Counted from the stretch's first letter, positions 9,113-20,174 are shown. The stretch: DNA of 64,000 nucleotides from Micromonospora kangleipakensis (GCF_004217615.1 NZ_SHLD01000001.1:1-64000); one strand, 5' to 3'. The notes: generated by a model from the letters alone, not told the origin. Numbers and translations are program-made.

Positions 9113-9537
9113 CAGGATTCACCCACTTCGCGCGTAACAATCCGGCACTTCATCGGGAGCTTGTGGATCGCGCGACGCATCGCCTCTCGCGCGATCTGCT
9201 CGTTGGGGAAGGACATCTCGAAGAGAACCCGCCCCGGCTTGACGTTGGCGACCCACCACTCGGGCGAACCCTTACCGGAACCCATCCGGGTTTCGGCCGG
9301 CTTCTTGGTCAGCGCCTGGTCCGGGAAGATCGTGATCCAGACCTTGCCGCCACGCTTGATGTGACGGGTCATCGCGATACGCGCCGACTCGATCTGCCGG
9401 TTGGTCACGTACGCCGGCTCGAGAGCCTGGATCCCGAACTCGCCGAACACCACCCGGTTACCACCCTTGGACGCGCCGTGGCGGTCCGGGTGGTGCGGCT
9501 TGCGGAAGCCCTTCGGGGGCTTGCGCGGCATCAGCAT
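9112..9537 (-). CDS. rplP: 50S ribosomal protein L16
   Basis: L16 organises the A-site finger and peptidyl-transferase surroundings. The 141-residue product begins [21 protein letters not shown], a usual actinobacterial start, and carries the signature [20 protein letters not shown]. The next ATG (9531) would give MPRKPP, the more universal start. Three bases separate it from rpsC. Confidence 0.96.
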   Translation of the reverse strand: MLMPRKPPKGFRKPHHPDRHGASKGGNRVVFGEFGIQALEPAYVTNRQIESARIAMTRHIKRGGKVWITIFPDQALTKKPAETRMGSGKGSPEWWVANVKPGRVLFEMSFPNEQIAREAMRRAIHKLPMKCRIVTREVGES

Positions 9538-9540
9538 CTG

Positions 9541-10425
9541 TCAGCCCTCCTGCTGCGTTTCTGCCGGCTGAGTGGCGGCCGGAGCGGACGCGGTCGCGGC
9601 GACAGCGCCGGCGTCAACCGGCTCGCCGCTCGGCGTCTCGGCCTGCTGCGCGATGGTGGTCGCGGCAGCCCGGCCGGCCTCGGTGCCACCGGCGGTCGTG
9701 CCGGACGAACCCGACCGGCCACGGCGCGGCCGCTCGGGGCGCTCACCGCGGTCACGGCGCGGGCGGGACGGACCGGCCTCGGCCGGAGCCTCCCGGCCCG
9801 GGACGGCGTCGCCCTTGTAGATCCAGACCTTCACGCCGATCCGGCCGAAGGTGGTACGGGCCTCGAAGAAGCCGTACTCGATGTTGGCCCGCAGCGTGTG
9901 CAGCGGAACCCGACCCTCGCGGTAGAACTCGGTCCGGCTCATCTCGGCGCCGCCGAGGCGACCCGAGACCTGCACCCGGATGCCCTTGCAGACCGGGTTC
10001 TTCATGGCCGACTGCATCGCCTTGCGCATCGCCCGACGGAAGCTGACCCGGCTGGACAGCTGCTCGGCAACGCCCTGGGCAACCAGCTGCGCGTCCGACT
10101 CGGGGTTCTTCACCTCGATGATGTTCAGCTGCACCTGCTTGCCGGTGAGCTTCTCCAGCTCGCCGCGGATCCGGTCGGCCTCCGCACCCTTACGGCCGAT
10201 GACGATGCCCGGCCGGGCGGTGTGGATGTCGACGCGGACCCGGTCCCGGGTGCGCTCGATGTCGACCTTGGAGATGCCGGCGCGCTCGAGGCCCTTGGAC
10301 ATCATCCGGCGAATCTTGACGTCCTCGCCGATGTAGTCCTTGTAGAGCTTGTCCGCGAACCAGCGGGACTTCCAGTCGGTCGAGATGCCGAGCCGGAATC
10401 CAGTGGGGTGAACCTTCTGACCCAT
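9541..10425 (-). CDS. rpsC: 30S ribosomal protein S3 with long C-terminal tail
   Basis: mRNA-entry-site protein. Residues 1-210 hold the N-terminal domain ([14 protein letters not shown]), the KH domain with [16 protein letters not shown], and the C-terminal S3 domain ([19 protein letters not shown]). After [10 protein letters not shown] about 80 residues of proline, arginine, glutamate and alanine follow, low in complexity and likely disordered; this makes the protein 294 residues, longer than the roughly 230 of E. coli. Such tails are usual in actinobacteria. Its ATG overlaps the rplV stop (TAATG). Confidence 0.96.
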   Translation of the reverse strand: MGQKVHPTGFRLGISTDWKSRWFADKLYKDYIGEDVKIRRMMSKGLERAGISKVDIERTRDRVRVDIHTARPGIVIGRKGAEADRIRGELEKLTGKQVQLNIIEVKNPESDAQLVAQGVAEQLSSRVSFRRAMRKAMQSAMKNPVCKGIRVQVSGRLGGAEMSRTEFYREGRVPLHTLRANIEYGFFEARTTFGRIGVKVWIYKGDAVPGREAPAEAGPSRPRRDRGERPERPRRGRSGSSGTTAGGTEAGRAAATTIAQQAETPSGEPVDAGAVAATASAPAATQPAETQQEG

Positions 10426-10883
10426 TACTCGGCGCCCTCCGTCTTGCTCTCCGCCTCAGCGGCCTCGGCCTGCTTCGCCGGGGCGGCCTTCTTCGCCGCG
10501 GACTTCTTCGGTCCGGCCGGCGCGACCGCCTCGACCGCCACGGTGATGTGGCAGGTGCGCTTGCGGATCCGGTACGCCCGGCCCTGCGCCCGCGGCCGGA
10601 ACCGCTTCATGGTCGGGCCCTCGTCGACGAACGCCTCGCTGACGAGCAGCGCGTCGGGGTCCAGCCGCTCGTTGTTCTCCGCGTTGGCGATCGCGCTCGC
10701 GAGCACCTTGTACACCTGCTCGCTCGCAGCCTGCGGCGCGAACTGCAGCACCGTGAGCGCCTCCTTCGCGGGCAGGCCGCGGACGAGGTTGACCACCCGG
10801 CGCGCCTTCATCGGCGAGATGCGCACGTGCCGCGCAACCGCCCGCGCGCCCGGAAGCACCGGAGCGTCGCCCTTTCCTGGCAT
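10425..10883 (-). CDS. rplV: 50S ribosomal protein L22
   Basis: Lines the peptide exit tunnel. The 152-residue product shows [19 protein letters not shown] and the beta-hairpin region [19 protein letters not shown] where macrolide-resistance changes map in other species. An alanine/lysine/glutamate tail of about 30 residues extends the C-terminus. A 40-base spacer lies before rpsS's stop side; no terminator is seen there. Confidence 0.96.
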   Translation of the reverse strand: MPGKGDAPVLPGARAVARHVRISPMKARRVVNLVRGLPAKEALTVLQFAPQAASEQVYKVLASAIANAENNERLDPDALLVSEAFVDEGPTMKRFRPRAQGRAYRIRKRTCHITVAVEAVAPAGPKKSAAKKAAPAKQAEAAEAESKTEGAE

Positions 10884-10923
10884 CGCTGTAACCCCTTGTT
10901 CCTCTATCCGTATGCCCGCGGCG

Positions 10924-11205
10924 TCAGCGCCGACGGCTCTTCCGGTCGTCCTTCTCGTGACCCTTGAACGTGCGGGTCAGCGCGAACTCGCCGAGCTTGT
11001 GCCCGACCATCGCCTCGGTCACGAACACCGGGACGTGCTTGCGTCCGTCGTGCACGGCGATCGTGTGACCCAGCATCTCCGGGATGATCGTCGAGCGCCG
11101 CGACCAGGTCTTGATGACGTTCTTCGAGCCCTTCTCGTTCTGCGTCTCCACCTTCTTGAGCAGGTGGTCGTCGATGAACGGGCCCTTCTTCAGGCTGCGA
11201 GGCAT
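10924..11205 (-). CDS. rpsS: 30S ribosomal protein S19
   Basis: Head protein that contacts the 50S in bridge B1a. Exactly 93 residues, beginning [19 protein letters not shown] and holding the block [20 protein letters not shown]. The C-terminus [14 protein letters not shown] is basic, as in actinobacteria. It is 12 bases from rplB. Confidence 0.97.
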   Translation of the reverse strand: MPRSLKKGPFIDDHLLKKVETQNEKGSKNVIKTWSRRSTIIPEMLGHTIAVHDGRKHVPVFVTEAMVGHKLGEFALTRTFKGHEKDDRKSRRR

Positions 11206-11217
11206 GTCTTATCTCCC

Positions 11218-12057
11218 TCAGCCGCGCTTACGCGTGGCGTAGCGGCGGCGGACGATCAGCCGGTCACTCGGCTGGCCCTTACGACGGGTGCGGCCCTCGG
11301 GCTTACCCTGCGGGTTGACCGGGTGGCGACCGCCGGAGGTCTTACCCTCACCACCACCGTGCGGGTGGTCGACCGGGTTCATGGCGACACCACGGACGGT
11401 CGGGCGCTTGCCCTTCCACCGCATCCGGCCGGCCTTACCCCAGTTGATGTTCGACTGGTCGGCGTTGCCGATCTCGCCGATGCTGGCGCGGCAACGGACG
11501 TCGACGCGCCGGATCTCACCGGACGGCATCCGGAGGGTCGCGTACGCGCCCTCCCGGCCGAGCAGCTGGATGCCGACGCCGGCCGAGCGGGCCAGCTTGG
11601 CGCCACCGCCGGGACGCAGCTCCACCGCGTGGATGGTGCTACCGACCGGGATGTTGCGCAGCGGCAGGTTGTTGCCCGGCTTGATGTCGGCGCCCGGACC
11701 GGACTCGACGGCGTCGCCCTGCTTCAGGTCCTTCGGCGCGATGATGTAACGCTTCTCGCCGTCGGCGTAGTGCAGCAGCGCGATCCGCGCGGTGCGGTTC
11801 GGGTCGTACTCGATGTGGGCGACCTTCGCCGGCACGCCGTCCTTGTCGACCCGCTTGAAGTCGATCAGACGGTACTGGCGCTTGTGGCCGCCACCGTGGT
11901 GCCGCGTGGTGATCCGGCCGTGGGCGTTACGCCCGCCCTTCTTCGGCAGCGGAGCCAGCAGCGACTTCTCGGGCGTCGACCGGGTGATCTCGGCGAAGTC
12001 GGCGACGCTCGAGCCACGCCGGCCCGGCGTCGTCGGCTTGTACTTACGGATAGCCAT
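11218..12057 (-). CDS. rplB: 50S ribosomal protein L2
   Basis: Largest conserved protein of the 50S core, needed for subunit joining and peptidyl transfer. The 279 residues start [15 protein letters not shown] and contain the near-catalytic loop [18 protein letters not shown] with the conserved histidine. Length and domain order are normal. It sits 12 bases after rplW in the S10 order. Confidence 0.98.
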   Translation of the reverse strand: MAIRKYKPTTPGRRGSSVADFAEITRSTPEKSLLAPLPKKGGRNAHGRITTRHHGGGHKRQYRLIDFKRVDKDGVPAKVAHIEYDPNRTARIALLHYADGEKRYIIAPKDLKQGDAVESGPGADIKPGNNLPLRNIPVGSTIHAVELRPGGGAKLARSAGVGIQLLGREGAYATLRMPSGEIRRVDVRCRASIGEIGNADQSNINWGKAGRMRWKGKRPTVRGVAMNPVDHPHGGGEGKTSGGRHPVNPQGKPEGRTRRKGQPSDRLIVRRRYATRKRG

Positions 12058-12069
12058 TGTCTACACCCC

Positions 12070-12372
12070 TCAGCTGACCGGGCCGCCGAAGGCCTCGATA
12101 CGGTCTCCGTCAGCCAGCTTCACGATCGCCCGCTTGGTGGCCTTGCGCTGACCGAAGCCGGTCTTGGTGCGCTTGCGCTTGCCCTGGCGGTTGAGCGTGT
12201 TGACCGTCAGGACGCGGACGTTGAAGATCTGCTGGATAGCGATCTTGATCTCGGTCTTGTGCGCGTCCGGGTGCACCAGGAAGGTGTACCAGTTCCGGTT
12301 CAGCTCGCTGTAGCTCTTCTCCGAGACGACCGGCGCGATGATGATGTCCCGCGGATCGGCGATCGTGCTCAC
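12070..12372 (-). CDS. rplW: 50S ribosomal protein L23
   Basis: Exit-tunnel rim protein that docks trigger factor and SRP in other bacteria. One hundred residues with [20 protein letters not shown] and a lysine/arginine-rich loop [19 protein letters not shown] 12372 is the start; it overlaps the rplD stop as GTGA. Confidence 0.96.
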   Translation of the reverse strand: MSTIADPRDIIIAPVVSEKSYSELNRNWYTFLVHPDAHKTEIKIAIQQIFNVRVLTVNTLNRQGKRKRTKTGFGQRKATKRAIVKLADGDRIEAFGGPVS

Positions 12373-13019
12373 TTGCCACCCTCCTCGGTGGTCTCGGCGG
12401 GAACACCCAGGAACTCGTCCAGGGCGTCCTTGGTGAAGACCACGTCGTCGGCCACCAGCACGTCGTACGTGTTGAGCTGGCCGGCCTCGATCAGGTGCAC
12501 CCGCGGCTCGTTGCGCAGCGACACCCAGTTCAGCTCGTCGGTGCTGCTCAGCACGACCAGGACCCGACGGGCCTCGGTCAGCTTGGTCAGCGTGGCCAGC
12601 GCGGCCTTGGTCGACGGCTTCTCGCCCGAGACGAACGCCTCGACGACGTGCACCTGCCCGGCGCGGGCCCGGTCGGAGAGGGCGCCACGCAGGGCGGCGG
12701 CCTTCATCTTCTTCGGGGTCCGCTGGCTGTAGTCGCGCGGCACCGGGCCGTGGACCACGCCACCGCCGGCGAACTGCGGCGCGCGGATCGAGCCCTGGCG
12801 GGCACGACCGGTGCCCTTCTGCTTGTACGGCTTCTTGCCGCCACCGGCGACCTCGCCGCGGGTCTTGACCTTGTGCGTGCCCTGCCGGGCCGCCGCGAGC
12901 TGGGCCACCACGACCTGGTGCATCAGCGCGAGGTTGGCCTGGACGTCGAAGATGTCGGCCGGCAGCTCGACGGAGCCGCTCTTGGCGCCCTCGACGTTGC
13001 GGACGTCAACGGTGGTCAC
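12369..13019 (-). CDS. rplD: 50S ribosomal protein L4
   Basis: Tunnel-constriction protein, also the S10-operon regulator in E. coli. The 216-residue protein has the internal loop [20 protein letters not shown] that reaches the tunnel and the block [20 protein letters not shown]. The start is GTG 13019, overlapping the rplC stop (GTGA). The stop overlaps rplW in the same way. Confidence 0.97.
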   Translation of the reverse strand: MTTVDVRNVEGAKSGSVELPADIFDVQANLALMHQVVVAQLAAARQGTHKVKTRGEVAGGGKKPYKQKGTGRARQGSIRAPQFAGGGVVHGPVPRDYSQRTPKKMKAAALRGALSDRARAGQVHVVEAFVSGEKPSTKAALATLTKLTEARRVLVVLSSTDELNWVSLRNEPRVHLIEAGQLNTYDVLVADDVVFTKDALDEFLGVPAETTEEGGK

Positions 13020-13681
13020 TTGGCCGCACCGCCCTTCTTCACCTTGGTCTTGGCCGCGGTACGGACCAGGACCAGCGCACCCTTGGGGCCGGGGATGGCG
13101 CCACGGACGAGCAGGAGGTTGTTCTCGGTGTCGACCGCCTGGACGGTCAGGTTCTGGACGGTGTAGCGCACGCCACCCATCCGGCCGGCCATCCGGGTGC
13201 CCTTGAAGACACGACCCGGGGTGGCGCAGGCGCCGATGGAGCCGGGCGAGCGGTGCTTGCGCTCGACACCGTGGCTGGCCTTCAGACCGTGGAAGCCGTG
13301 CCGCTTCATCGGGCCGGCGTAGCCCTTGCCCTTGGTCTTGCCGGTGACGTCGATGGTGACGCCGGCCGGGAACTCCTCGACCGTGACCTCCTGGCCCAGC
13401 GAGTAGTCCGTGGCGTCCGCGGTGCGCAGCTCGACGATGTGCCGGCGCGGCGCCACGTCCGCCTTCGCGTAGTGCCCGCTGATCGGCTTCTTGACCTTGC
13501 GCGGGTCGATCGTGCCGTACGCCAGCTGGACCGCGGAGTAACCGTCCTTCTCGGCGCTACGAACCTGGCTGATGACGCACGGGCCGGCCTGAACCACGGT
13601 CACGGGGACAACGCGGTTGTTGTCCCAGACCTGGGTCATGCCGAGCTTTGCGCCCAGGATCCCCTTGACTTGCCTGTCCAT
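13016..13681 (-). CDS. rplC: 50S ribosomal protein L3
   Basis: Near the peptidyl-transferase centre. The 221-residue product begins [19 protein letters not shown] and carries [19 protein letters not shown] and [19 protein letters not shown], the finger that approaches the catalytic site. Eleven bases separate it from rpsJ; the stop overlaps rplD. Confidence 0.97.
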   Translation of the reverse strand: MDRQVKGILGAKLGMTQVWDNNRVVPVTVVQAGPCVISQVRSAEKDGYSAVQLAYGTIDPRKVKKPISGHYAKADVAPRRHIVELRTADATDYSLGQEVTVEEFPAGVTIDVTGKTKGKGYAGPMKRHGFHGLKASHGVERKHRSPGSIGACATPGRVFKGTRMAGRMGGVRYTVQNLTVQAVDTENNLLLVRGAIPGPKGALVLVRTAAKTKVKKGGAAK

Positions 13682-13692
13682 TTGTCCGGTCC

Positions 13693-14001
13693 CTACAGCT
13701 TGATCTCGATGTCGACGCCAGCCGGCAGGTCGAGGCGCATGAGCGAGTCGACCGTCTTCGGGGTCGGGTCGATGATGTCGATCAGACGCTTGTGCGTGCG
13801 CATCTCGAAGTGCTCGCGCGAGTCCTTGTACTTGTGCGGCGAGCGGATGACGCAGAAACGGTTGATCTCCGTGGGCAGCGGCACCGGGCCAGCGACCTGC
13901 GCCCCGGTACGCGTCACCGTCTCGACGATCTTCCGAGCCGAGGAGTCGACGACCTCGTGGTCATAGGCCTTGAGCCGGATGCGGATCTTCTGTCCCGCCA
14001 T
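13693..14001 (-). CDS. rpsJ: 30S ribosomal protein S10
   Basis: S10 of 102 residues, also the NusB partner in antitermination. It begins [19 protein letters not shown] and has the loop [23 protein letters not shown] 14001 is fixed by family length; the open frame continues upstream without likeness. It is the first gene of the S10 group; the 355-base region between it and tuf presumably holds the promoter. Confidence 0.97.
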
Positions 14002-14198
14002 GGTGGCTTCTGTTCCTTCTCTCGATGCCGCTGTGTTGCGGGCGCCTGTACCGGCTGGTACAGCCCCACTTCGCCGACCCCCGCGGTCGGGCGTGTCGCG
14101 CCCTCGGGCCAGGCTCCGCCCCGGGACTCCGGAGCGATCCTCTGACCACGCGGTGGGTCTTGGCGCCGATCGCGTCAACGCGACCTGGGCGCCGTGCG

Positions 14199-14233
14199 AG
14201 GGTGGTTGACCGCACTGGGCAGTCAACCACCCT
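14199..14233 (-). terminator. 12-bp hairpin between tuf and rpsJ
   Basis: AGGGTGGTTGAC and GTCAACCACCCT pair perfectly over an 11-base loop, 123 bases after the tuf stop. No U-tract follows. Each arm contains GTTGAC, a -35-like string, but no good -10 is spaced from it. It is either the tuf terminator or a control element of the S10 operon. The rest of 14002-14356 holds no gene. Confidence 0.5.
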
Positions 14234-14356
14234 ACGCGCGACTGCTCTCCGTCCCGGAGGTCCAGCCTGAGCCGGACGCGGGTCGACGAACTGTCGTTAC
14301 GCAACCTGACTAGTATGCCGCACGACCGGCGGCGACGCTAATCGGGGTTACCTAGC

Positions 14357-15550
14357 TCACTTAATGATCTTGGTGACGCGACCCGCGCCGACCGTCCGGC
14401 CACCCTCCCGGATCGCGAACTTGAGGTTTTCCTCCATCGCGATGGGCTGGATCAGCTTGACGGTCATGGTGGTGTTGTCACCCGGCATGACCATCTCGGT
14501 GCCCTCGGGCAGCGTGACGACGCCGGTGACGTCCGTGGTCCGGAAGTAGAACTGCGGACGGTAGTTCTGGAAGAACGGGGTGTGCCGGCCACCCTCCTCC
14601 TTGGAGAGGATGTAGACGGTCGCCTCGAACTCCGTGTGCGGGGTGCTGGTGCCCGGCTTGACGACCACCATGCCGCGCTCGACGTCCTCGCGCTTGATGC
14701 CACGCAGCAGCAGACCGACGTTCTCGCCCGCGCGGGCCTCGTCGAGCAGCTTGCGGAACATCTCGATGCCGGTGCAGACCGTCTTCTGCGACTTCTCGCG
14801 GATCCCGACGATCTCCACCTCCTCGTTCGGCTTGAGGATGCCGCGCTCCGCGCGACCGGTGACGACCGTGCCACGACCGGTGATCGTGAAGACGTCCTCG
14901 ATCGGCATCAGGAACGGCTTCTCGGTCTCGCGCTCCGGCTGCGGGATCGCGGTGTCGACCGCGTTCATCAGCTCCATGAGCCGATCGGTCCACTCCTGCT
15001 CGCCCTCGAGCGCCTTCAGCGCCGAGACGCGCACGACCGGCAGGTCGTCGCCCGGGTACTCCTGCGCCGACAGCAGCTCGCGGACCTCGAGCTCGACGAG
15101 CTCGAGCAGCTCCTCGTCATCGACCATGTCGCTCTTGTTCAGCGCCACGACGATGTACGGCACACCGACCTGGCGGGCCAGCAGCACGTGCTCGCGGGTC
15201 TGCGGCATCGGGCCGTCGGTCGCCGCCACCACCAGGATCGCGCCGTCCATCTGCGCGGCACCGGTGATCATGTTCTTGATGTAGTCGGCGTGACCGGGGC
15301 AGTCGACGTGTGCGTAGTGCCGCGCCTCGGTCTGGTACTCGACGTGTGCGATCGAGATCGTGATACCGCGGGCCTTCTCCTCCGGCGCCTTGTCGATCTC
15401 GTCGAAAGGCGTGTAGGGGTTGACATCCGGGTACCTGTCGTGCAGGACCTTGGTGATGGCCGCCGTCAGCGTCGTCTTACCGTGGTCGATGTGACCAATG
15501 GTGCCGATGTTGACGTGCGGCTTAGTCCGCTCGAACTTCGCCTTCGCCAC
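14357..15550 (-). CDS. tuf: elongation factor Tu
   Basis: GTPase that delivers aminoacyl-tRNA to the ribosome. The 397 residues include the P-loop GHIDHGKTT, switch I ([16 protein letters not shown]), [16 protein letters not shown] and SALKALEG, followed by the two beta-barrel domains. GTG 15550 is the start, with GGAGG six bases upstream; it encodes the normal [15 protein letters not shown]. It is the only tuf in the window. A 222-base gap with a small hairpin separates it from fusA. Confidence 0.98.
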   Translation of the reverse strand: MAKAKFERTKPHVNIGTIGHIDHGKTTLTAAITKVLHDRYPDVNPYTPFDEIDKAPEEKARGITISIAHVEYQTEARHYAHVDCPGHADYIKNMITGAAQMDGAILVVAATDGPMPQTREHVLLARQVGVPYIVVALNKSDMVDDEELLELVELEVRELLSAQEYPGDDLPVVRVSALKALEGEQEWTDRLMELMNAVDTAIPQPERETEKPFLMPIEDVFTITGRGTVVTGRAERGILKPNEEVEIVGIREKSQKTVCTGIEMFRKLLDEARAGENVGLLLRGIKREDVERGMVVVKPGTSTPHTEFEATVYILSKEEGGRHTPFFQNYRPQFYFRTTDVTGVVTLPEGTEMVMPGDNTTMTVKLIQPIAMEENLKFAIREGGRTVGAGRVTKIIK

Positions 15551-15623
15551 TGGTGTCCTCCTGTGGACTTCTTGGTTCGTTCGCCCCGGCGCGCCGGTCG
15601 GCGCTTAGGACTCTGTCGACAGC

Positions 15624-15647
15624 CTTTCCGGCCTGGCGGCCGGAGAG
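15624..15647 (-). other. hairpin in the fusA–tuf gap
   Basis: Ten-pair stem (CTTTCCGGCC / GGCCGGAGAG, one G-U pair) with a TGGC loop in the 222-base gap. It may slow or trim the fusA-tuf transcript. No clear tuf promoter was recognised in the remaining sequence. Confidence 0.4.
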
Positions 15648-15772
15648 CCTTGGTGGGTTCTGCGGCGGTGAAGCCTACAGGCCCGGTCTCACACAACCCG
15701 ACCGAGGTGGCCGCGGGCGGGGAGCACCCTCCCGCGACCAGCCTCGGACCATCGGATCAACTCAGGTGAGCG

Positions 15773-17869
15773 TCACTCACCCGTAGCCTTGGCGATGATC
15801 TCCTTCGCGACGCTCTGCGGAACCTCGGCGTAGGAGTCGAACTGCATGCTGTAGCTAGCCCGGCCCTGGGTCTTCGACCGCAGGTCGCCGACGTAGCCGA
15901 ACATCTCCGACAACGGCACCAGAGCCTTCACGATGCGGGCGCCGCTGCGCTCCTCCATCGCCTGGATGATGCCACGGCGGGAGTTGAGGTCGCCGATGAC
16001 GTCACCCATGTTCTCCTCAGGAGTGGTGACCTCAACGGCCATCATCGGCTCGAGCAGCGCGGGGTCGGCCTTGCGGGCCGCCTCCTTCATCACCATCGAG
16101 CCGGCGATCTTGAATGCCATTTCGGACGAGTCGACCTCGTGGTACTGGCCGTCCAGCAGCGTCAGCTTGACACCCACCAGCGGGAAGCCGGCGAGGATGC
16201 CGTACTGCATGGCGTCCTGGGCGCCCGCGTCCACCGAAGGGATGAACTCCCGGGGGATGCGGCCACCGGTGACGGCGTTCGCGAACTCGTAGGTCGGCGA
16301 GTCGTTGTCCAGCGGCAGCGGCTCGATGCTCACGATCACGCGGGCGTACTGGCCGGAACCACCGGTCTGCTTCTTGTGGGTGTACTCGATCTTCTCCACC
16401 TTGCGGCGGATCGTCTCGCGGTACGCCACCTGCGGCTTACCGATGTTCGCCTCGACGTTGAACTCGCGGCGCATCCGGTCGACAAGGATGTCCAGGTGCA
16501 GCTCGCCCATGCCGGAGATGACCGTCTGACCGGTCTCCTCGTCCAGCTTGACGCGGAAGGTCGGGTCCTCCTCGGCCAGCCGCTGGATGGCGGTGCTGAG
16601 CTTCTCCTGGTCGGCCTTGGTCTTGGGCTCGATCGCGACCTCGATGACCGGCTCCGGGAAGGTCATCGACTCCAGGATGACCGGGTTCGCCGGGTCGCAG
16701 AGCGTGTCGCCGGTGGTGGTCTGCTTCAGACCCTGCACCGCGATGATGTCGCCAGCCTGGGCCGAGCCGCGCTCTTCCCGCTTGTTGGCGTGCATCTGGT
16801 AGATCTTGCCGATCCGCTCCTTGCGGTCCTTGGTGGAGTTGACCACCTGGGTGCCGGTCTCGACCACGCCCGAGTAGACCCGGACGTAGGTGAGCTTGCC
16901 GAGGTGCTTGTCGGTCTGGATCTTGAAGGCCAGGCCGGAGAACGGCTCGGACTTCGACGGCTTCCGCTGCAGCGGCGTCTCGCCGTCGGTGGCGGTGCCC
17001 TCGATCGCCGGGACGTCCAGCGGCGACGGCAGGAAGTCGACGACGGCGTCGAGCATGGGCTGGACGCCCTTGTTCTTGAACGCCGAGCCGCAGAGCACCG
17101 GGTTGGCCTTGCTGGCGATGGTGGCGCGCCGGATGGCGGCCTTGATCTCCTCGGCGGAGATCTCCTCGCCCTCCAGGTACTTCTCCATCACCGAGTCATC
17201 GACGTCGGCCAGGGTCTCCACCAGCTTCTCGCGCCACTCCGCCGCGGAGTCGGCCAGCTCGGCCGGGATCTCCTCGATGGCGTAGTCCTCACCCTTCTGG
17301 GTCTCCCCGCGCCAGGTGAGCGCGCGCATGCCGATCAGGTCGACGACGCCGATGTGGTCGCCCTCGAGCCCGATCGGGATCTGGAGGACCAGCGGGGTGG
17401 CGTTGAGCCGGTCGATCATCATCTGCACGCAGCGGAAGAAGTCGGCGCCGGTCCGGTCCAGCTTGTTGACGAAGCACATCCGGGGGACGTGGTACTTGTC
17501 GGCCTGACGCCAGACGTTCTCCGTCTGCGGCTCCACGCCGGCGACACCGTCGTAGACCGCGACCGCACCATCCAACACCCGCAGCGACCGCTCGACCTCG
17601 ACCGTGAAGTCGACGTGACCGGGCGTGTCGATGATCTGGATCGTGTGGCCCTTCCACTCACACTTGGTAGCAGCGGAGGTGATGGTGATACCACGCTCCT
17701 GCTCCTGCTCCATCCAGTCCATGACGGCAGCGCCCTCGTGGACCTCACCGATCTTGTACGTGATACCGGTGTAGAACAGGATCCGCTCGGTGGTCGTGGT
17801 CTTACCGGCATCGATGTGCGCCATGATGCCGATGTTGCGTACGTTGGCGAGCGCGTCTGCGGCGGCCAC
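15773..17869 (-). CDS. fusA: elongation factor G
   Basis: Translocase GTPase of 698 residues, the usual length. The G domain shows [33 protein letters not shown] and [10 protein letters not shown]; domain IV carries [20 protein letters not shown]. The region near [14 protein letters not shown] is of common type. The start is GTG 17869 with AGGGA about six bases upstream, giving [17 protein letters not shown]. It lies between rpsG and tuf in the str operon. Confidence 0.98.
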   Translation of the reverse strand: MAAADALANVRNIGIMAHIDAGKTTTTERILFYTGITYKIGEVHEGAAVMDWMEQEQERGITITSAATKCEWKGHTIQIIDTPGHVDFTVEVERSLRVLDGAVAVYDGVAGVEPQTENVWRQADKYHVPRMCFVNKLDRTGADFFRCVQMMIDRLNATPLVLQIPIGLEGDHIGVVDLIGMRALTWRGETQKGEDYAIEEIPAELADSAAEWREKLVETLADVDDSVMEKYLEGEEISAEEIKAAIRRATIASKANPVLCGSAFKNKGVQPMLDAVVDFLPSPLDVPAIEGTATDGETPLQRKPSKSEPFSGLAFKIQTDKHLGKLTYVRVYSGVVETGTQVVNSTKDRKERIGKIYQMHANKREERGSAQAGDIIAVQGLKQTTTGDTLCDPANPVILESMTFPEPVIEVAIEPKTKADQEKLSTAIQRLAEEDPTFRVKLDEETGQTVISGMGELHLDILVDRMRREFNVEANIGKPQVAYRETIRRKVEKIEYTHKKQTGGSGQYARVIVSIEPLPLDNDSPTYEFANAVTGGRIPREFIPSVDAGAQDAMQYGILAGFPLVGVKLTLLDGQYHEVDSSEMAFKIAGSMVMKEAARKADPALLEPMMAVEVTTPEENMGDVIGDLNSRRGIIQAMEERSGARIVKALVPLSEMFGYVGDLRSKTQGRASYSMQFDSYAEVPQSVAKEIIAKATGE

Positions 17870-17944
17870 TTCAATCCCTACTTATCGTCGTCTCGACACA
17901 ACTGGTGGCGGTTCCGGCGCCGGTCAAGCGCCGGAACCAGGGTG

Positions 17945-18415
17945 TTACCAGCGGTAGTGCGCGAAGGCCTTGTTCGACTCGGCCATCTTGTGCGTGTCCT
18001 CGCGCCGCTTGACGGCGGCACCCAGGCCGTTGCTCGCGTCCAGCAGCTCGTTCATCAGCCGCTCGACCATGGTCTTCTCACGACGCGCCTTGGAGTACGT
18101 CACCAGCCAGCGCAGCCCGAGGGTGGTCGCCCGGGCGGGACGGACCTCGACCGGAACCTGGTAGGTCGCGCCACCGACGCGGCGGCTGCGGACCTCGAGG
18201 GTCGGCTTGACGTTGTCCATCGCCCGCTTGAGGGTGACGACCGGGTCGGTGCCGCTCTTCTCGCGGCAGCCCTCCAGGGCGGCGTACACGATGCGCTCGG
18301 CGAGCTGACGCTTGCCGCGCATCAGGATCTTGTTCACCAGCTGGGTGACCAGGGGCGAGTTGTACACCGGGTCAGCGACCAGCGGCTTCCGCGGAGCGGG
18401 TCCCTTACGCGGCAT
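17945..18415 (-). CDS. rpsG: 30S ribosomal protein S7
   Basis: Primary binder of the 3' major domain of 16S rRNA. The 156-residue protein starts [19 protein letters not shown]; an open frame upstream to 18475 is only rpsL in another frame. Blocks [16 protein letters not shown] and [19 protein letters not shown] are intact. The start lies one base beyond the rpsL stop. Confidence 0.97.
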   Translation of the reverse strand: MPRKGPAPRKPLVADPVYNSPLVTQLVNKILMRGKRQLAERIVYAALEGCREKSGTDPVVTLKRAMDNVKPTLEVRSRRVGGATYQVPVEVRPARATTLGLRWLVTYSKARREKTMVERLMNELLDASNGLGAAVKRREDTHKMAESNKAFAHYRW

Positions 18416-18416
18416 G

Positions 18417-18791
18417 TCAGCTCTTCTCCTTCTTCGCGCCGTAACGGCTGCGCGCCTGCTTGCGGTTGCGGACACCCTGGGTGTCCAGCGAGCCGCGGAC
18501 GATCTTGTACCGCACGCCGGGGAGGTCCTTCACCCGGCCGCCGCGAACGAGCACGATCGAGTGCTCCTGCAGGTTGTGACCCACGCCCGGGATGTAGGCG
18601 GTCACCTCGATCTGGCTGCTGAGCTTGACACGAGCGACCTTGCGGAGCGCCGAGTTCGGCTTCTTGGGGGTGGTGGTGTACACGCGGGTGCACACACCGC
18701 GCCGCTGAGGGGAACCCTTCAGCGCCGGGGTCTTGGTCTTGGTCGTCTTGGCCTGGCGGCCCTTTCGGACCAACTGCTGGATCGTGGGCAC
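18417..18791 (-). CDS. rpsL: 30S ribosomal protein S12
   Basis: Decoding-centre protein of 124 residues. The lysines whose change gives streptomycin resistance are present in [13 protein letters not shown] and [12 protein letters not shown], so the allele looks sensitive. GTG 18791 is the start ([12 protein letters not shown]), with GGAG seven bases upstream. A small hairpin (18811-18828) lies just before the ribosome-binding site. Confidence 0.98.
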   Translation of the reverse strand: MPTIQQLVRKGRQAKTTKTKTPALKGSPQRRGVCTRVYTTTPKKPNSALRKVARVKLSSQIEVTAYIPGVGHNLQEHSIVLVRGGRVKDLPGVRYKIVRGSLDTQGVRNRKQARSRYGAKKEKS

Positions 18792-18810
18792 CGGGTTTCT
18801 CCGCTCCCTT

Positions 18811-18828
18811 CGGCCGCTTTCGCGGCCG
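18811..18828 (-). promoter_or_regulatory. hairpin upstream of the rpsL ribosome-binding site
   Basis: CGGCCGC and GCGGCCG pair over a four-base loop, ending about 20 bases before the rpsL start codon. It could affect access to the ribosome-binding site; in E. coli the str mRNA is controlled by S7 elsewhere, so the role is open. Confidence 0.3.
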
Positions 18829-19092
18829 CACCGTCTGCTCGTAGCCGGCCTGATGGACGGCTCTCTTACCTTCCAACCAGGGCCACCTGACGGTGGTCCC
18901 AGCACCCGCGGTCGGGCGTGTCGCCCGGATCACGGTCCCGGTGGCGGCGCTCGCGCGTCGTACCGGGTGTGTCACCGGCACGCGGATCACCGAGCGCCGG
19001 ATCTTTGGCTTTGATCGTGCTCCGCGCGATCACCGGTGGACCGGCTCCAGCGCACGCACGCATTGCCCGGGCTGGCCCGGGCACAAGGGGAA

Positions 19093-19121
19093 AGAGTACC
19101 TACCACAGCCGCGCAGGTCAA
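19093..19121 (-). promoter_or_regulatory. promoter of the rpsL-rpsG-fusA-tuf operon
   Basis: Reading the minus strand, TTGACC (19121-19116) and TACTCT (19098-19093) are separated by exactly 17 bases, a good match to the vegetative actinobacterial promoter. It predicts a 5' leader of about 295 bases. The leader holds two adjacent GCCCGGGC palindromes (19065-19072 and 19075-19082). No gene is seen in 18792-19322. Confidence 0.7.
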
Positions 19122-19322
19122 AACGGAGCGGTCGGGGGAACTGCGTCGCAGCCCGCCGGCCGGGCCCGTCATGCCTGCCCACCCGCGATGGGCACCTACG
19201 GTTACAAGTGTACCGGCTTCCCCGCGGTGCGGCCCGGCGGCCCCGGTTCCGCCCGGAGGCCGGACTCCCGGGTCCGCCCGGCCGGCGAGGTCACGGACAC
19301 TCCGGCTGGAAGGTGACTCCGA

Positions 19323-20174
19323 TCACCACGTCAGTTGGACAACCAGCGCCAGGCCGAGCCCGAGCAGGCTGAGCAGCAGCCCCGCCCCGCCGCAGCTCAG
19401 GCCGGCGACGGCGAGCCCGTTGCCGGTGAAGCGGACTGCGGGTGGCGGCGCCGGCCGGCGGATCTGCCGGCGCGCCAGCAGACCGGCGACGATCGCCGCC
19501 GTCCCGGCCAGCGCGCCGAGCACGGTGAACGCCCCGGCGGCCCAGGCACCGCCGTAGTCCGGGCCGGCGAGCCCGAAGCAGAGCACCAGGAGCGAGACCA
19601 GGATGGCGGCGATCCCGGTCACCAGCGACCCGATGGCCAGCCCCGAGGTCACCGGCGGCACGTCCAGGTGGACCACGCCGAAGGGCGTGCCGGGGACCGG
19701 GTCGACCCGCTTCGGCGGGCGGGCCGGCTCCCGCGGAGGCGGCGGCACCGGCCCGGGCCGGGGACCTGCCGCCGGCGGCATCGGCCCCCAACCGACGCCG
19801 GGCGGCGCGGCGCCGGGGAAACCGGGCGCCACCTGGGGGTACGCCGACCCTCCCGGCCAACCGGCCGGGGGCTGCGGATGCCCCGGGACCGGCCCGTACG
19901 ACGGACCGACCGGCGGCGCGGACCAGGGCTGCTCCCCCGGCGCGGGCCAGCCTCCGGGGTGCGGCCCCTGCTGGCCGGCGGACGGCGCGGACGGGCGGAC
20001 CGGCGGCGGCGCGTACCCGACGGCGGCGACCTCCGGCGGCGCGCTCGGCCCCTCGTCGATCCCGGCGCCCGGCGCGGCCCACGGACTGGTCGGGCCCGCG
20101 TCCGGAGCGGAGTCGACCGGGTCCGACCCGGGCCGGATCGGCTCACCGCCCGACGGTGCGGCCGGTTCCGTCAC
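19323..20174 (-). CDS. proline-rich DUF4190-like membrane protein
   Basis: About 160 residues of proline, glycine and alanine, likely disordered and cytosolic, precede a conserved-looking C-terminal domain. That domain has hydrophobic segments GLAIGSLVTGIAAILVSLLV, AAGAFTVLGALAGTAAIVAG and GLSCGGAGLLLSLLGLGLAL, the pattern of DUF4190-type membrane proteins. GTG 20174 is preferred over ATG 20204 because AGGAGG lies five bases upstream of it. Function unknown. It stands just upstream of the str-operon promoter, in the same direction. Confidence 0.7.
   Translation of the reverse strand: MTEPAAPSGGEPIRPGSDPVDSAPDAGPTSPWAAPGAGIDEGPSAPPEVAAVGYAPPPVRPSAPSAGQQGPHPGGWPAPGEQPWSAPPVGPSYGPVPGHPQPPAGWPGGSAYPQVAPGFPGAAPPGVGWGPMPPAAGPRPGPVPPPPREPARPPKRVDPVPGTPFGVVHLDVPPVTSGLAIGSLVTGIAAILVSLLVLCFGLAGPDYGGAWAAGAFTVLGALAGTAAIVAGLLARRQIRRPAPPPAVRFTGNGLAVAGLSCGGAGLLLSLLGLGLALVVQLTW

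Noticed and set aside
9163..12732. Plus-strand frame of 1189 codons
   Set aside because: It lies opposite rplP to rplD, all of which are certain. No domain is visible in it.
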